Part shown: one piece after another, positions 1-7,252 of the stretch
Layout of the letters: the number at the start of each line of letters is the position of its first letter
Numbering within the stretch: position 1 is the stretch's first letter
NCBI GenBank assembly: GCA_002352285.1
Contig: DEIC01000042.1
Location: 24,219-60,141, forward strand
Length of the DNA stretch: 35,923 bases
From: Alphaproteobacteria bacterium UBA2784
Lineage (GTDB): Bacteria > Pseudomonadota > Alphaproteobacteria > Micropepsales > Micropepsaceae
Direction of reading: 5' to 3'
Notes under the pieces: model-generated
What the model saw: the letters and a program-made list of their open reading frames with translations, nothing else
Told to the model about the DNA's origin: nothing
Database searches by the model: none
Translations under genes and position numbers: made by a program

Positions 1-599
1 TTTGTCTCCGTCAGAATGGGCGTGTCGATCAGGCCGGGCAGCGTGTCGGCCACGCGCACGCCATGGCGCGCCCACTCAATAGACAGCGCCTCGGTCAGGC
101 CCTTTACCGCGAACTTCGTTGCGGCATAGACCGCGATGCGCGGCATGCCATAGGTGGCCGACGACGACGAGGTTGAGAACATCAGCGAGCCCGGCGTTTT
201 CTTGAGGTGCGGCAGCGCCGCCCAGGCGCCATGCAACACGCCGATGAAGTTGATGTTGACGACGCGCATGGATGCATCAAACGGCACGTCTTCAAACCAG
301 CCGCTTTCACCTATGCCGGCATTGTTCCACATGAGATCAAGCCGGTTGCCCGCGGCAGCCACAAAGGCCGCAAGCACGCTTTCCACATCTTCCTTGCGTG
401 TCACATCCAGGCGGTGCGTCCAGAGGCGTTCGGTGCCGAGTTCCTGGGCCAGCGTCGCCAGCCCCTTCTCGTTCACGTCCACCGCGCCCACATACCAGCC
501 GCGCTGGGCGAAGAGCTTGGCTCCCTCCCGCCCCATGCCGCTGGCCGCGCCCGTGATGAAGATGGCCTTGCGCGGTCCACTCCCGTTCACCGTGTTCAT
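1..599 (-). CDS. SDR family oxidoreductase (3' end cut by the window edge)
   Basis: A short-chain dehydrogenase/reductase, an NAD(P)-dependent Rossmann enzyme that oxidises or reduces an alcohol/carbonyl on a small molecule; the substrate cannot be told. About 199 residues are visible and the C-terminus lies outside the window. The cofactor motif TGAASGMG is at residues 16-23, the structural NNAG motif at 92-95, and the catalytic YxxxK (Y158, K162) follows a run of serines that supplies the catalytic Ser. The ATG at 599 is the first plausible start and places the glycine-rich motif at the usual distance from the N-terminus. D38 after the second beta strand (AVDVNEKG) suggests NAD rather than NADP preference, which is inference. 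The gene is divergent from the cell wall hydrolase with only 49 bp between the two starts. Family certain, function unknown. Confidence 0.9.
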   Translation of the reverse strand, partial: MNTVNGSGPRKAIFITGAASGMGREGAKLFAQRGWYVGAVDVNEKGLATLAQELGTERLWTHRLDVTRKEDVESVLAAFVAAAGNRLDLMWNNAGIGESGWFEDVPFDASMRVVNINFIGVLHGAWAALPHLKKTPGSLMFSTSSSSATYGMPRIAVYAATKFAVKGLTEALSIEWARHGVRVADTLPGLIDTPILTET

Positions 600-648
600 C
601 GCCTTGTCCTTGCGCACTCAATGGTTGATCGCCAATCTGTGCCGCATC

Positions 649-1176
649 ATGGGCAAAAGCGCAAAGCACGTTCTGATCCGGCTGGCTGTGGCGATCATTG
701 CCGCAACGGCACTGGCAGGCGGCGCGCGCGCTGAAGTCTCCCCCGAGATCCGCGCTTATGCCGAGCGCAAATGTCTTGCCGAGGCGCTTTACTTCGAATC
801 CGCCGCTGAGGGTGAGCCGGGCATGCGCGCGGTCGCCGAAGTCATTTTCCGGCGCATGCGCTCGCCGGGCTACCCGGGCACGGTGTGCAAAGTCGTCTAT
901 CAGGGCGAGTTCGACGAGGTGTGCCAGTTTTCGTTTGCCTGCGATGGCGCGCGCCGCCGCCCGCGCGGGCGTATCCTTTGGCGGCAGGCGTGGACGCTGG
1001 CCGGGCAATATCTGGCCGATATCAGCGGCGTGCTTTCGCGCGATACCACGCAGGGCGCGACGCATTTTCATACGGTGGACGTCAACCCCGGCTGGGATGC
1101 GCTGGGCCTTGAGAAGACTGTCACCATTGGCCGCCACATTTTCTGGCGGCCAAAGCGTGAAGCGGCACCTCAATAA
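649..1176 (+). CDS. Secreted cell wall hydrolase, SleB/Hydrolase_2 family
   Basis: A 175-residue exported protein of the SleB-type cell wall hydrolase family, expected to cleave peptidoglycan glycan strands in the periplasm. Residues 1-28 form a signal peptide (KHVLIRL then a hydrophobic stretch ending AGGARA). The domain begins with the family signature LAEALYFESAAEGE, in which E50 is the expected catalytic acid, followed by AVAEVIFRRM and a Cys-containing core (C80, C92, C98 region: VCKVVY, VCQFSFACDG). In-frame sequence continues open far upstream of 649, but it lies opposite the SDR gene and the ATG at 649 is where a signal peptide starts. No SpoIIE/SleB sporulation context exists, so a role in growth or division wall turnover is inferred. 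Its 3' end overlaps the convergent nadC stop by 7 bp. Confidence 0.85.
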   Translation: MGKSAKHVLIRLAVAIIAATALAGGARAEVSPEIRAYAERKCLAEALYFESAAEGEPGMRAVAEVIFRRMRSPGYPGTVCKVVYQGEFDEVCQFSFACDGARRRPRGRILWRQAWTLAGQYLADISGVLSRDTTQGATHFHTVDVNPGWDALGLEKTVTIGRHIFWRPKREAAPQ

Positions 1177-2024
1177 TCCAGCGCCACATCCAGATTGGGG
1201 GCGGAGTGTGTGAGCGCACCCACCGAGATGAGATCAACGCCGGTTTCGGCAATGGCGCGCACGGTTGACAGCGACACGCCGCCGGATGCCTCCAGCCGCG
1301 CGCGGCCGGCAGTGATGCGCACCGCCTCGCGCATGTCGGCAAGGCTCATGTTGTCGAGCATGATCGTATCGGCGCGCACGGAAAGCGCCTCTTCCAATTG
1401 AGCGAGGCGATCAACCTCCACCTCGATGCGCACCATGTGACCGGCATGGGCGCGGGCGCGCTCAATCGCCGGGATGATGCCGCCCGCAGCGGCCACGTGA
1501 TTGTCCTTGATGAGAAGTGCATCATAGAGACCGAAGCGGTGATTGACGCCGCCGCCGCAGCGCACTGCGTATTTTTCGAGCGCGCGCAGGCCTGGCGTGG
1601 TTTTGCGCGTGCAGGTGATGCGCGCTTTGGTGCCCGCAACCGCCGCCACATATTGCGCCGTCAGGGTTGCAATGCCGGAAAGATGGCCCAGGAAATTGAG
1701 CGCCACGCGCTCGCCCGTCAGGATCGGACGCACGCGGCCATCAAGGGCTGCAATCGTGCCGCCTGCCTCTGCATCGCGGCCATCGGGTACGACAATCGCA
1801 ATGCGGATATCGGGGTCAAGCAATCGAAACGCCATTCGCGCGGCCACAAGACCGGCGATGCGGCCCGGCTTGCGCGCCGCAATGCGCACCATGGCAGTGG
1901 CGTCGCGGGCAATGGTGGCATCAGTCGTGATGTCGCCTGCATCACCCAGATCCTCGGCCAGTGCATTGCGCACCACGCGCTCGACCAGAAGGTCTGGCGG
2001 CGGCTCGGGCAGGTCCATGCTCAT
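1170..2024 (-). CDS. nadC: Nicotinate-nucleotide pyrophosphorylase (carboxylating), NadC
   Basis: Quinolinate phosphoribosyltransferase: it converts quinolinate and PRPP to nicotinate mononucleotide, CO2 and pyrophosphate, the third step of the cytoplasmic de novo NAD pathway. The 284-residue length is typical. Visible family motifs are TRKTTPGLR (139-147), NHRFGLYD (161-168), the KDNH loop (173-176), EVE (201-203), LDN (223-225), SGGV (247-250) and HSAP (273-276), which together line the quinolinate/PRPP pocket. It is the last gene of nadA-nadB-nadC; its ATG overlaps the nadB stop by four bases (ATGA), which signals translational coupling. A second ATG two codons on (MDLPEP) is an alternative start. 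Convergent with the cell wall hydrolase, with a 7-bp overlap. Confidence 0.97.
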   Translation of the reverse strand: MSMDLPEPPPDLLVERVVRNALAEDLGDAGDITTDATIARDATAMVRIAARKPGRIAGLVAARMAFRLLDPDIRIAIVVPDGRDAEAGGTIAALDGRVRPILTGERVALNFLGHLSGIATLTAQYVAAVAGTKARITCTRKTTPGLRALEKYAVRCGGGVNHRFGLYDALLIKDNHVAAAGGIIPAIERARAHAGHMVRIEVEVDRLAQLEEALSVRADTIMLDNMSLADMREAVRITAGRARLEASGGVSLSTVRAIAETGVDLISVGALTHSAPNLDVALDY

Positions 2025-3619
2025 GGCGCGGCCCGCTTTGCCGGGGGTTGCGAGACTTCGGCTGCAATCGCCCGCACCTCGGCAAGTGTGCGGAACTGGC
2101 GTTGCGCCAGCTGTGTTTCTGCCTTCGGCCAGTCGCTGCGGAAGTGACCGCCGCGGCTTTCACGCCGCGCCCAGGCGCCGGTTGCAATCATCAGCGCCGC
2201 TGTTGCCGCATTGGCAAAAACGGGATCATTGGCGTGACGCGCCAGCAGGCCGGAGATTTCACCCATGGCGCGCGCAAGGCCCTCGCCGTTGCGCTCGACG
2301 CCCACATCGCGCGTCATGGCGCGGCGCAACTGCGCCATGGATGCGGCAGGCGCCGCCTCGCCCAGAATGAGCGGCGGCACGTGGCGCGACAGGCTGCTCT
2401 CAACATCGGCGACTTCATCCACATCGGACGCAATGCGTGCGGCAAAGACGATGGCCTCAAGCAGAGAGTTGGAGGCAAGGCGGTTGGCGCCATGCGCGCC
2501 GGTGTTTGCGACCTCGCCACAGGCCCACAGACCGGGCAGCGACGTACGCCCGCGCGCGTCTGTTGCAATACCACCCATGTGATAATGGGCAGCGGGCGCG
2601 ACAGGAATAAGGTCTGTCACCGGATCAATGCCAGCTGCGCGACAAGCCGCCGTGACCGACGGAAAGCGCTCTGCCATCGCAGCGCCAACAGCCTTGCGCA
2701 CATCGAGGAACACTTTGCGGCCCGCCGCAATGGCGCGGTGAATGGCGCGCGCCACGACATCGCGCGGCGCAAGCTCAAGGTCGGGGTGGACGCCGCGCAT
2801 GATGCGGCTACCGGTCTCATCGACCAGGTGCGCACCCTCGCCGCGCAGGGCCTCGGTCGCCAGCGGCGCCGGATCCTTTCCGATGGCAAGCGCTGTCGGG
2901 TGGAACTGCACAAACTCTGCATCGCCAATGATCGCGCCTGCGCGCGCTGCAAAGCCAAGGCCCGTGCCACGCGCCTGCGGCGGATTGGTGGTGACCTCGT
3001 AAAGCGCGCCCGCGCCGCCCAGCGCCAGCACAACATTGGCCGCCTTCACGCGCAGGCGCCTGTTGTCGCGCGACATGGCCACTACACCCGCGACGCGGCC
3101 ATCCACCATCACCAGATCGGTGGCGGCATAGCCCTCGATCACCTTGATGTCGCCGCGCGCGCGCACCGCGTCAATCAGCGCCGTCATGACGGCAAGCCCC
3201 GCCTGATCGCCCTTGACGCGCGCAATGCGGTTGCGGCTGTGGGCCGCCTCGCGCCCCAGAACAAGTTTGCCGGTGGCGTCGTGATCGAAGGGCACACCAA
3301 GGGCGCGCAGATCATTGATGCGCCGGGGCGCCTCCTCCGCCAGAATCCGCGCAATCGCGGGATCGACCAGGCCTGCGCCCGCCGCAATCGTATCGGCGAT
3401 GTGCAGTTCTGCGCTGTCATCCTCTCCGATGGCAGCGGCAATGCCACCCTGCGCCCAGATCGACGATGCGCCCGCGCCCAAGGGCGCAGAGGCAAGCACC
3501 GTGACCGGCTTTACCTTGAGCCGCAGCGCCGCGAACAGTCCCGCCAGCCCCGCGCCGACAATCAGCACGGGACCGGCATCGATCGTTTCAATGGGGGCGT
3601 TGCGGCTCATCTGCGTCAC
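2021..3619 (-). CDS. nadB: L-aspartate oxidase, NadB
   Basis: FAD-dependent L-aspartate oxidase: it oxidises aspartate to iminoaspartate, the unstable substrate handed to NadA. The 532 residues show the dinucleotide-binding GAGLAG at 22-27, the SSIWAQGGIAAA flavin-contact segment at 52-63, the FVQFHPTAL active-site segment near 235-245 and the C-terminal FAD segment GLWACGEVANTGAHGANRLASNSL. These are the signatures that separate NadB from the related succinate dehydrogenase flavoprotein, with which it shares the fold. It overlaps nadA by four bases upstream and nadC by four downstream, so the three genes form one transcript. Long open frames on the opposite strand here are coding shadows. 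Confidence 0.97.
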   Translation of the reverse strand: MTQMSRNAPIETIDAGPVLIVGAGLAGLFAALRLKVKPVTVLASAPLGAGASSIWAQGGIAAAIGEDDSAELHIADTIAAGAGLVDPAIARILAEEAPRRINDLRALGVPFDHDATGKLVLGREAAHSRNRIARVKGDQAGLAVMTALIDAVRARGDIKVIEGYAATDLVMVDGRVAGVVAMSRDNRRLRVKAANVVLALGGAGALYEVTTNPPQARGTGLGFAARAGAIIGDAEFVQFHPTALAIGKDPAPLATEALRGEGAHLVDETGSRIMRGVHPDLELAPRDVVARAIHRAIAAGRKVFLDVRKAVGAAMAERFPSVTAACRAAGIDPVTDLIPVAPAAHYHMGGIATDARGRTSLPGLWACGEVANTGAHGANRLASNSLLEAIVFAARIASDVDEVADVESSLSRHVPPLILGEAAPAASMAQLRRAMTRDVGVERNGEGLARAMGEISGLLARHANDPVFANAATAALMIATGAWARRESRGGHFRSDWPKAETQLAQRQFRTLAEVRAIAAEVSQPPAKRAAP

Positions 3620-4677
3620 GCAAAATTACGATGCGACTTCGTTGGCATGCCAACGGCCAGCATACGCTCCACCGCCGCGCGGGCGCGCGCTGCAATCGCG
3701 GGATCAACCGTCACCTCGTAGGTCATGGTTTCAAGCGACCGCAGGATTTTCGGCAGCGTGATGCGTTTCATGTGCGGGCAGAGATTGCAGGGCCGCACAA
3801 ACTCCACATCGGGATAGGCGAGCGAGACGTTGTCGCTCATCGAGCATTCCGTCACCATCACCACGCGCTTGGGCCTTTTATCGCCGACATAGCCGATCAT
3901 GGCGCTGGTGGAGCCCGCAAAATCTGCCTCCGCCACCACTTCTGGCGGGCATTCAGGATGCGCCAGAATGATGACGCCGGGATGCGACTTGCGGAAGGCG
4001 CGGATGTCTTCCGCGCTGAAACGCTCATGCACTTCGCAATGGCCTGCCCAGGTAATGATCTCGACCTTCGTCATCCTGGCGACGTTCTTGGCCAGAAACT
4101 CATCCGGGATCATGATGACGCGCGGCGCACCCAGCGACTCCACCACATCGACCGCATTCGAGGAGGTGCAGCAGATGTCGCTTTCCGCTTTCACGTCTGC
4201 GGACGTGTTCACATAGGTGACGATCGGCACGCCGGGAAAACGCTGGCGCAACAGGCGCACATCTGCGCCGGTGATCGAGGCGGCGAGCGAACATCCCGCC
4301 TCCAGATCGGGAATGAGAACCGTCTTTTCCGGCGAAAGGATTTTTGACGTCTCGGCCATGAAGTGAACGCCCGCCTGCACGATCACCTGCGCATCCGTCT
4401 TGGCGGCTTCACGCGCCAGCTGGAGCGAGTCACCCACGAAATCGGCAACCGTGTTGAAGATGTCGGGCGTCTGATAATTGTGGGCGAGGATGACGGCGTT
4501 CTTTTCCTTCTTCAGCGCGTTGATGCGCGCGATGAAGGGTGCGTGCAGCTCCCACTCCACATCAGGGATGAGGCGCTTGACCTTTTCGCGGATCTCTTTC
4601 GTCGCGCGCGCAACCTCCGGCGTAAAGGGCAGCGGCTTCAGGCTGGTGCGCGCGGCCGTGTCGAGGAGCGTTGTCAT
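3616..4677 (-). CDS. nadA: Quinolinate synthase, NadA
   Basis: Iron-sulfur quinolinate synthase: it condenses iminoaspartate with dihydroxyacetone phosphate to quinolinate. The protein has 353 residues. From spacing to characterised NadA proteins, the probable [4Fe-4S] ligands are C129 (LEAGCSLA), C214 (WAGHCEVH) and C300 in PCNLCPHMK (C297 is the neighbour). Other family segments are ILAHNYQTP (63-71) and GDSLQLA. I chose the ATG at 4677 because it sits behind a strong AAGGAGGTGG Shine-Dalgarno; the frame extends ten codons further up, but those codons run into the palindromic operator. First gene of the nadABC operon. It is probably repressed through the two palindromes upstream, described separately. 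Confidence 0.97.
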   Translation of the reverse strand: MTTLLDTAARTSLKPLPFTPEVARATKEIREKVKRLIPDVEWELHAPFIARINALKKEKNAVILAHNYQTPDIFNTVADFVGDSLQLAREAAKTDAQVIVQAGVHFMAETSKILSPEKTVLIPDLEAGCSLAASITGADVRLLRQRFPGVPIVTYVNTSADVKAESDICCTSSNAVDVVESLGAPRVIMIPDEFLAKNVARMTKVEIITWAGHCEVHERFSAEDIRAFRKSHPGVIILAHPECPPEVVAEADFAGSTSAMIGYVGDKRPKRVVMVTECSMSDNVSLAYPDVEFVRPCNLCPHMKRITLPKILRSLETMTYEVTVDPAIAARARAAVERMLAVGMPTKSHRNFA

Positions 4678-4689
4678 CTTCCACCTCCT

Positions 4690-4708
4690 TATGCTCGATA
4701 TGAGCATA
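4690..4708. promoter_or_regulatory. nad operator candidate 1 (perfect 19-bp palindrome in the leader)
   Basis: TATGCTC-GATAT-GAGCATA is an inverted repeat with perfect 7-bp arms. It sits immediately upstream of the nadA Shine-Dalgarno, downstream of the proposed promoter, where a bound repressor would block elongation or promoter clearance. The same half-sites occur again 65 bp upstream. Alphaproteobacteria are known to control de novo NAD genes through dedicated repressors (for example NadQ); assigning this site to that family is inference, since no regulator gene is in the window. Confidence 0.75.
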
Positions 4709-4754
4709 ATCAGGGTCTAAAATACCGCGATGCCCAGCGGCACCGCGTACTGGA

Positions 4755-4773
4755 TATGCTGCATGTGAGCATA
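4755..4773. promoter_or_regulatory. nad operator candidate 2 (overlaps the nadA promoter)
   Basis: TATGCTG-CATGT-GAGCATA is a 19-bp copy of the downstream palindrome with one arm mismatch (C to G at position 7). On the minus strand it lies between the candidate -35 hexamer TTGACA (4784-4779) and -10, so binding would occlude RNA polymerase. The centre-to-centre distance to operator 1 is 65 bp, about six helical turns, which would place both on the same face. Confidence 0.72.
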
Positions 4774-4784
4774 AGCCCTGTCAA
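4756..4784 (-). promoter_or_regulatory. Candidate sigma-70 promoter of nadABC
   Basis: On the minus strand TTGACA (4784-4779) is a consensus -35 box. The -10 is weaker: CAGCAT after a 17-bp spacer, or GCATAT two bases later. It is supported by its position upstream of nadA and by the palindromic operator that overlaps it. No transcript data. Confidence 0.5.
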
Positions 4785-4930
4785 CCATGAATCGGGCAGG
4801 CGTGGCGGACACTCTCAAGCCCTTGTGAATCAATGTGTTGGTCCGGGTAGAAGCCGTACTGAAAGGTCAAATCATTTGGTCTGGACATGCGATTCCGCGA
4901 TTTCGCCCTGATCGGACAGGCGTTGTCTGC

Positions 4931-4948
4931 TTCGAATATTTCGAATAC
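4931..4948. promoter_or_regulatory. Tandem 9-bp repeat upstream of the antitoxin (candidate autoregulatory operator)
   Basis: TTCGAATAT is followed directly by TTCGAATAC, giving two copies of the palindrome TTCGAA at exact 9-bp spacing, 30 bp before the antitoxin start and next to its Shine-Dalgarno. Toxin-antitoxin operons are commonly autorepressed by the antitoxin; that this repeat is the operator is inference. Confidence 0.45.
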
Positions 4949-4977
4949 TGTCGCTTTGGAAACAGGAGGTCAGCACC

Positions 4978-5406
4978 ATGGGATTTGAGCTGACAGCGCG
5001 CGAACGCAAGGCCGCATCCGAGGCTGCCCGGCTGCTTGCGCGCGGGTCGACGGGTCTCAGGCTGGAGGCGCGGATCAAGGGCAAAGGGGCGCCAGTTGCG
5101 CTGCCCGCACGCGCGGTCGCGGTTCTTCGGAGTGCACTCGAGATCATGGCTCAGGGTCGCAAGGTGAGCATTCACGCGCCAGAAAGCGAATTGACGACAC
5201 AGCAGGCAGCGGAATTGCTGGGAGTCTCGCGCCCGCATGTCATCAAGCTCATCAAGTCTGGCGCACTTGCCTGCCGCATGACGGGAGCACACCGGCGGAT
5301 TGCACTCGCGGATGTAACCAGACTGAAAAGGACGCAAGAGAAGTCCCGCCGCAGGGTGCTGGGACGGCTGACGGCAGAAGCGCAGGAGCTCGATCAAGGA
5401 TATTGA
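4978..5406 (+). CDS. Excisionase-type HTH protein, probable antitoxin
   Basis: A 142-residue DNA-binding protein. Residues 71-115 form a MerR/excisionase-like helix-turn-helix (ELTTQQAAELLGVSRPHVIK, then the wing GALACRMTGAHRRIALADV). The N-terminal 60 residues are helical and poorly conserved; the C-terminal tail (116-142) is charged and is a likely toxin-binding segment. The start is fixed by AGGAGGT seven bases upstream. It is followed after six bases by a PIN-domain gene; this pairing of an excisionase-like HTH protein with a PIN_3 protein is a known type II toxin-antitoxin arrangement, with the HTH protein as antitoxin and autorepressor. The role here is inferred from that pairing. Confidence 0.8.
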   Translation: MGFELTARERKAASEAARLLARGSTGLRLEARIKGKGAPVALPARAVAVLRSALEIMAQGRKVSIHAPESELTTQQAAELLGVSRPHVIKLIKSGALACRMTGAHRRIALADVTRLKRTQEKSRRRVLGRLTAEAQELDQGY

Positions 5407-5412
5407 TACGCA

Positions 5413-5961
5413 ATGCGTGTATTCCTCGATGCGACGGTCCTCTACGCCGCGCCCGTGCGTGATCTTGCTCTGGAGTGTGCTTCGACAGATATCTTCACCG
5501 TGCGCTGGTCCGCACAAGTTCACCGCGAATGGATGAGCGCGCTGACCAGAAACCGGCCGGACATTCCGACGGAACGCATCGAACGGTTGCGCCGCCTCAT
5601 TGATGAGGCGTTTCCGGCGGCGACCGTTTCACGATACCGGCATCTGGAGAGCGCGTTCGATCTTCCTGATCCTGACGACCATCATGTTGCAGCGGCCGCC
5701 ATGAAATCTGGCTGCGCGATCATAGTCACTTCAAACTTGCGCCACTTTCCATCCCGTGCGCTGGCGCACGCGGGACTTGTTGCAGCCCACCCCGACAACT
5801 TCTTCATCCAGCTTGCCCAACGAAACGCCGAAGCACTGTTGAAGGCTGCGCGGGAAGTTCTTCGGCGGCTGAATCGTCCGCCAATGACCTGGGATCAATA
5901 TTGCGCGGTCCTTTCCCGCGCGAATTTGACCAGAACCGCAGCCTGGCTGGCACGGCGTTGA
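5413..5961 (+). CDS. PIN domain protein, probable toxin ribonuclease
   Basis: A 182-residue PIN-domain protein of the PIN_3 type found as the toxin of type II systems. PIN toxins are Mg-dependent ribonucleases. The acidic cluster expected at the active site is visible: D6 in RVFLDATVLYAAPVRD, E39 in VHREW, and the DPDDHHV group (D86, D88, D89). The fourth position is TSNLRHF, the usual T-x-N-x-x-H/D-F strand. The last 50 residues (LAQRNAEAL onward) are a helical extension beyond the core fold. The gene starts six bases after the antitoxin stop, so the two are co-transcribed. It converges with the minus-strand trio, 13 bp away. RNA target unknown. Confidence 0.82.
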   Translation: MRVFLDATVLYAAPVRDLALECASTDIFTVRWSAQVHREWMSALTRNRPDIPTERIERLRRLIDEAFPAATVSRYRHLESAFDLPDPDDHHVAAAAMKSGCAIIVTSNLRHFPSRALAHAGLVAAHPDNFFIQLAQRNAEALLKAAREVLRRLNRPPMTWDQYCAVLSRANLTRTAAWLARR

Positions 5962-5974
5962 AGCAAGGGCCCGC

Positions 5975-6244
5975 CTAGCGCGGGCAACCGTCCTTGCCGC
6001 AGTTTCCCGCGCGGGGTGAGACATAGGCGCCGCAGACGGCGCATTTCACCAGCTCTTCGATCTCGCCTGCCGGCTTGCCATTCTTGGGTGCGTTGTCGCC
6101 GGATGCATTGCGGCGGCGCATCGCCTCCTCTGTGCCGCGGCGGGCATAGTCGCGTGCGGCCTCGATCCGGCGCACAGCACGGCCACGCATGGCAAACCAG
6201 GCAATGGCCGCCAGCACGATAATGAACAGCCAGAAGATCAGCAT
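5975..6244 (-). CDS. Small membrane-anchored zinc-ribbon protein, PP0621-like
   Basis: An 89-residue protein with one N-terminal membrane helix (residues 2-18, LIFWLFIIVLAAIAWFA), a basic helical linker and a C-terminal CxxCG ... CxxxxC element (C68, C71, C82, C87; CAVCGAYV then NCGKDGCPR) that looks like a small zinc ribbon. It resembles the uncharacterised PP0621 family, in which the membrane helix is followed by the same Cys motif; function unknown. Its ATG overlaps the stop of the upstream methyltransferase by 7 bp, so it is the last gene of a three-gene minus-strand operon. A short GC hairpin (5969-5985) spans its stop codon. Confidence 0.75.
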   Translation of the reverse strand: MLIFWLFIIVLAAIAWFAMRGRAVRRIEAARDYARRGTEEAMRRRNASGDNAPKNGKPAGEIEELVKCAVCGAYVSPRAGNCGKDGCPR

Positions 6245-7005
6245 CGCGGCGCAGCGCCCCCTGTTTGCGGCTGCAGGCTCAAACCATTGCCGTGACGCAG
6301 GATGCGCTCGGCCTCTGGCGTATAGTTCTGCCCTTTGCCGTGCAGCACAAGGCCCGGCATCAGGCTGGCAGGCGTACGCGCGCCCTTTCGGGCCTGCACG
6401 ATCACGCGCCGGGCAGCCTCGCCCGCGCGTGGCCAGAGCGGGAAAAGCGTGATCGCCCCCGCCTTGCCATGAAGGGCGGCGAGCAATTCCGAAACGCGCG
6501 CGGGCGGGATGATTGCCGTCAATGTGCCCTTGTCCTTGAGCGCCAGAAGGCCCGCGCGGGCGAACTGCGCCACAAGCGCGTCGTCGCCATGTGTTGCGGT
6601 CTGGCGTGCCTCGGTCTTCGTGCTGCGCGCCTCGTGAAACGGCGGGTTGAACATCACATGCGCAAACCGGCCACGCAGCGATTTTTCCAGCGGCGCGGCG
6701 GAACCCAAATGGAAGACGGCGCGTTCGGATAATCCATTTTCCGCAGCGCTCATGCGCGCAAGATCGAGCACGGCTTCGTCAACATCAATGCCGGTGACAT
6801 GCACGCCACCGATGCGCGTGGCGAGCGCCAGCGAGGCTGCGCCGCTGCCGCAGCCCAGATCCAGCACCTGATCGCGCGCGCGTGCGGGCACGGCCGCCGC
6901 CATCAACACCGCCTCCTGGCCAGAGCGAAAGCCGTGGCGTGGCTGGAACACATGGATGCGACCGCCCAGAAAGGCGTCGCGTGTTGCCTTGAGCGGCTCA
7001 GTCAT
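6238..7005 (-). CDS. Class I methyltransferase, TrmN6-like (tRNA1(Val) A37-N6)
   Basis: A 255-residue SAM-dependent methyltransferase. Motif I is DLGCGSG at 49-55, the acidic SAM-ribose position is GIDVDE (72-77), and NPPF at 120-123 is the N6-adenine/amino methyltransferase motif IV. The N-terminus (GRIHVFQPRHGFRSGQEAVLMAA) matches the segment before motif I in TrmN6/YfiC-type enzymes that methylate A37 of tRNA1(Val). The exact RNA target is inference. Start: ATG at 7005 overlaps the DUF2007 stop by eight bases; an ATG at 7011 is equally possible, as neither has a clear Shine-Dalgarno and translation is probably coupled. The frame also stays open upstream to 7068. Confidence 0.8.
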   Translation of the reverse strand: MTEPLKATRDAFLGGRIHVFQPRHGFRSGQEAVLMAAAVPARARDQVLDLGCGSGAASLALATRIGGVHVTGIDVDEAVLDLARMSAAENGLSERAVFHLGSAAPLEKSLRGRFAHVMFNPPFHEARSTKTEARQTATHGDDALVAQFARAGLLALKDKGTLTAIIPPARVSELLAALHGKAGAITLFPLWPRAGEAARRVIVQARKGARTPASLMPGLVLHGKGQNYTPEAERILRHGNGLSLQPQTGGAAPRC

Positions 7006-7252
7006 CGTCATCGTCCAGGGGAAGTCCGGCAGGCGGACTTTTCTCGAGTTCCTCGCGCACAAGGTCAATCAGTTCGCGTGCGCGGTCGAAATCCTCATCC
7101 AACACCATCATGCGGCGCGCCAGAATGCCCAGCGATCCCTCAATGATGCTGGCGTTCATGTCGAGCACGATGGCGGTGATGCCCTCACCTTTCAGCACGG
7201 CATCGGCATAGGCCAGCAGGGTTACATCGTTCGTGCGCAACAGCTCTTTCAT
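6998..7252 (-). CDS. DUF2007 family small protein
   Basis: An 84-residue protein of the DUF2007 family (sometimes called putative signal-transducing protein). It starts MKELLRTNDVTLLAYADAVLKGEGI and carries the conserved ILARRMMVLDEDFDRARELI core; the fold is ferredoxin-like and the function unknown. The C-terminus ends in five consecutive aspartates. The DNA coding for those aspartates also contains the two alternative starts of the following methyltransferase gene, so the genes are nested by a few bases. ATG at 7252 was chosen because the family begins there; upstream in-frame sequence is not conserved. First gene of the trio reading toward 5975. Confidence 0.8.
   Translation of the reverse strand: MKELLRTNDVTLLAYADAVLKGEGITAIVLDMNASIIEGSLGILARRMMVLDEDFDRARELIDLVREELEKSPPAGLPLDDDDD

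Larger units (their letters stand above)
4678..4977. other. Intergenic region between divergent nadA and the toxin-antitoxin pair
   Basis: This 300-bp gap separates the divergently read nadA and HTH-antitoxin genes. It holds the nadA Shine-Dalgarno, both nad palindromes and the nadA promoter in its left 110 bp, and the antitoxin Shine-Dalgarno (AGGAGGT, 4966-4972) with the TTCGAATAT tandem repeat in its right 50 bp. The middle (about 4790-4920) shows no ORF, RNA gene or strong repeat that I can support. Confidence 0.7.

Noticed and set aside
337..1173. A 278-codon minus-strand frame covering the cell wall hydrolase and part of the SDR gene.
   Set aside because: It is a different frame from the SDR gene and runs opposite the hydrolase, which has a clear signal peptide and family motifs.
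1961..3721. A 586-codon open frame on the plus strand across nadB.
   Set aside because: It lies fully opposite nadB, whose motifs are complete, and its product is an arginine/histidine/alanine-rich string without domains; GC-rich codon bias keeps this antisense frame open.
5969..5985. GCCCGC-ctagc-GCGGGC hairpin as a terminator between the PIN gene and the small membrane protein gene.
   Set aside because: The stem is only 6 bp, overlaps a stop codon, and no T-tract follows on either strand.
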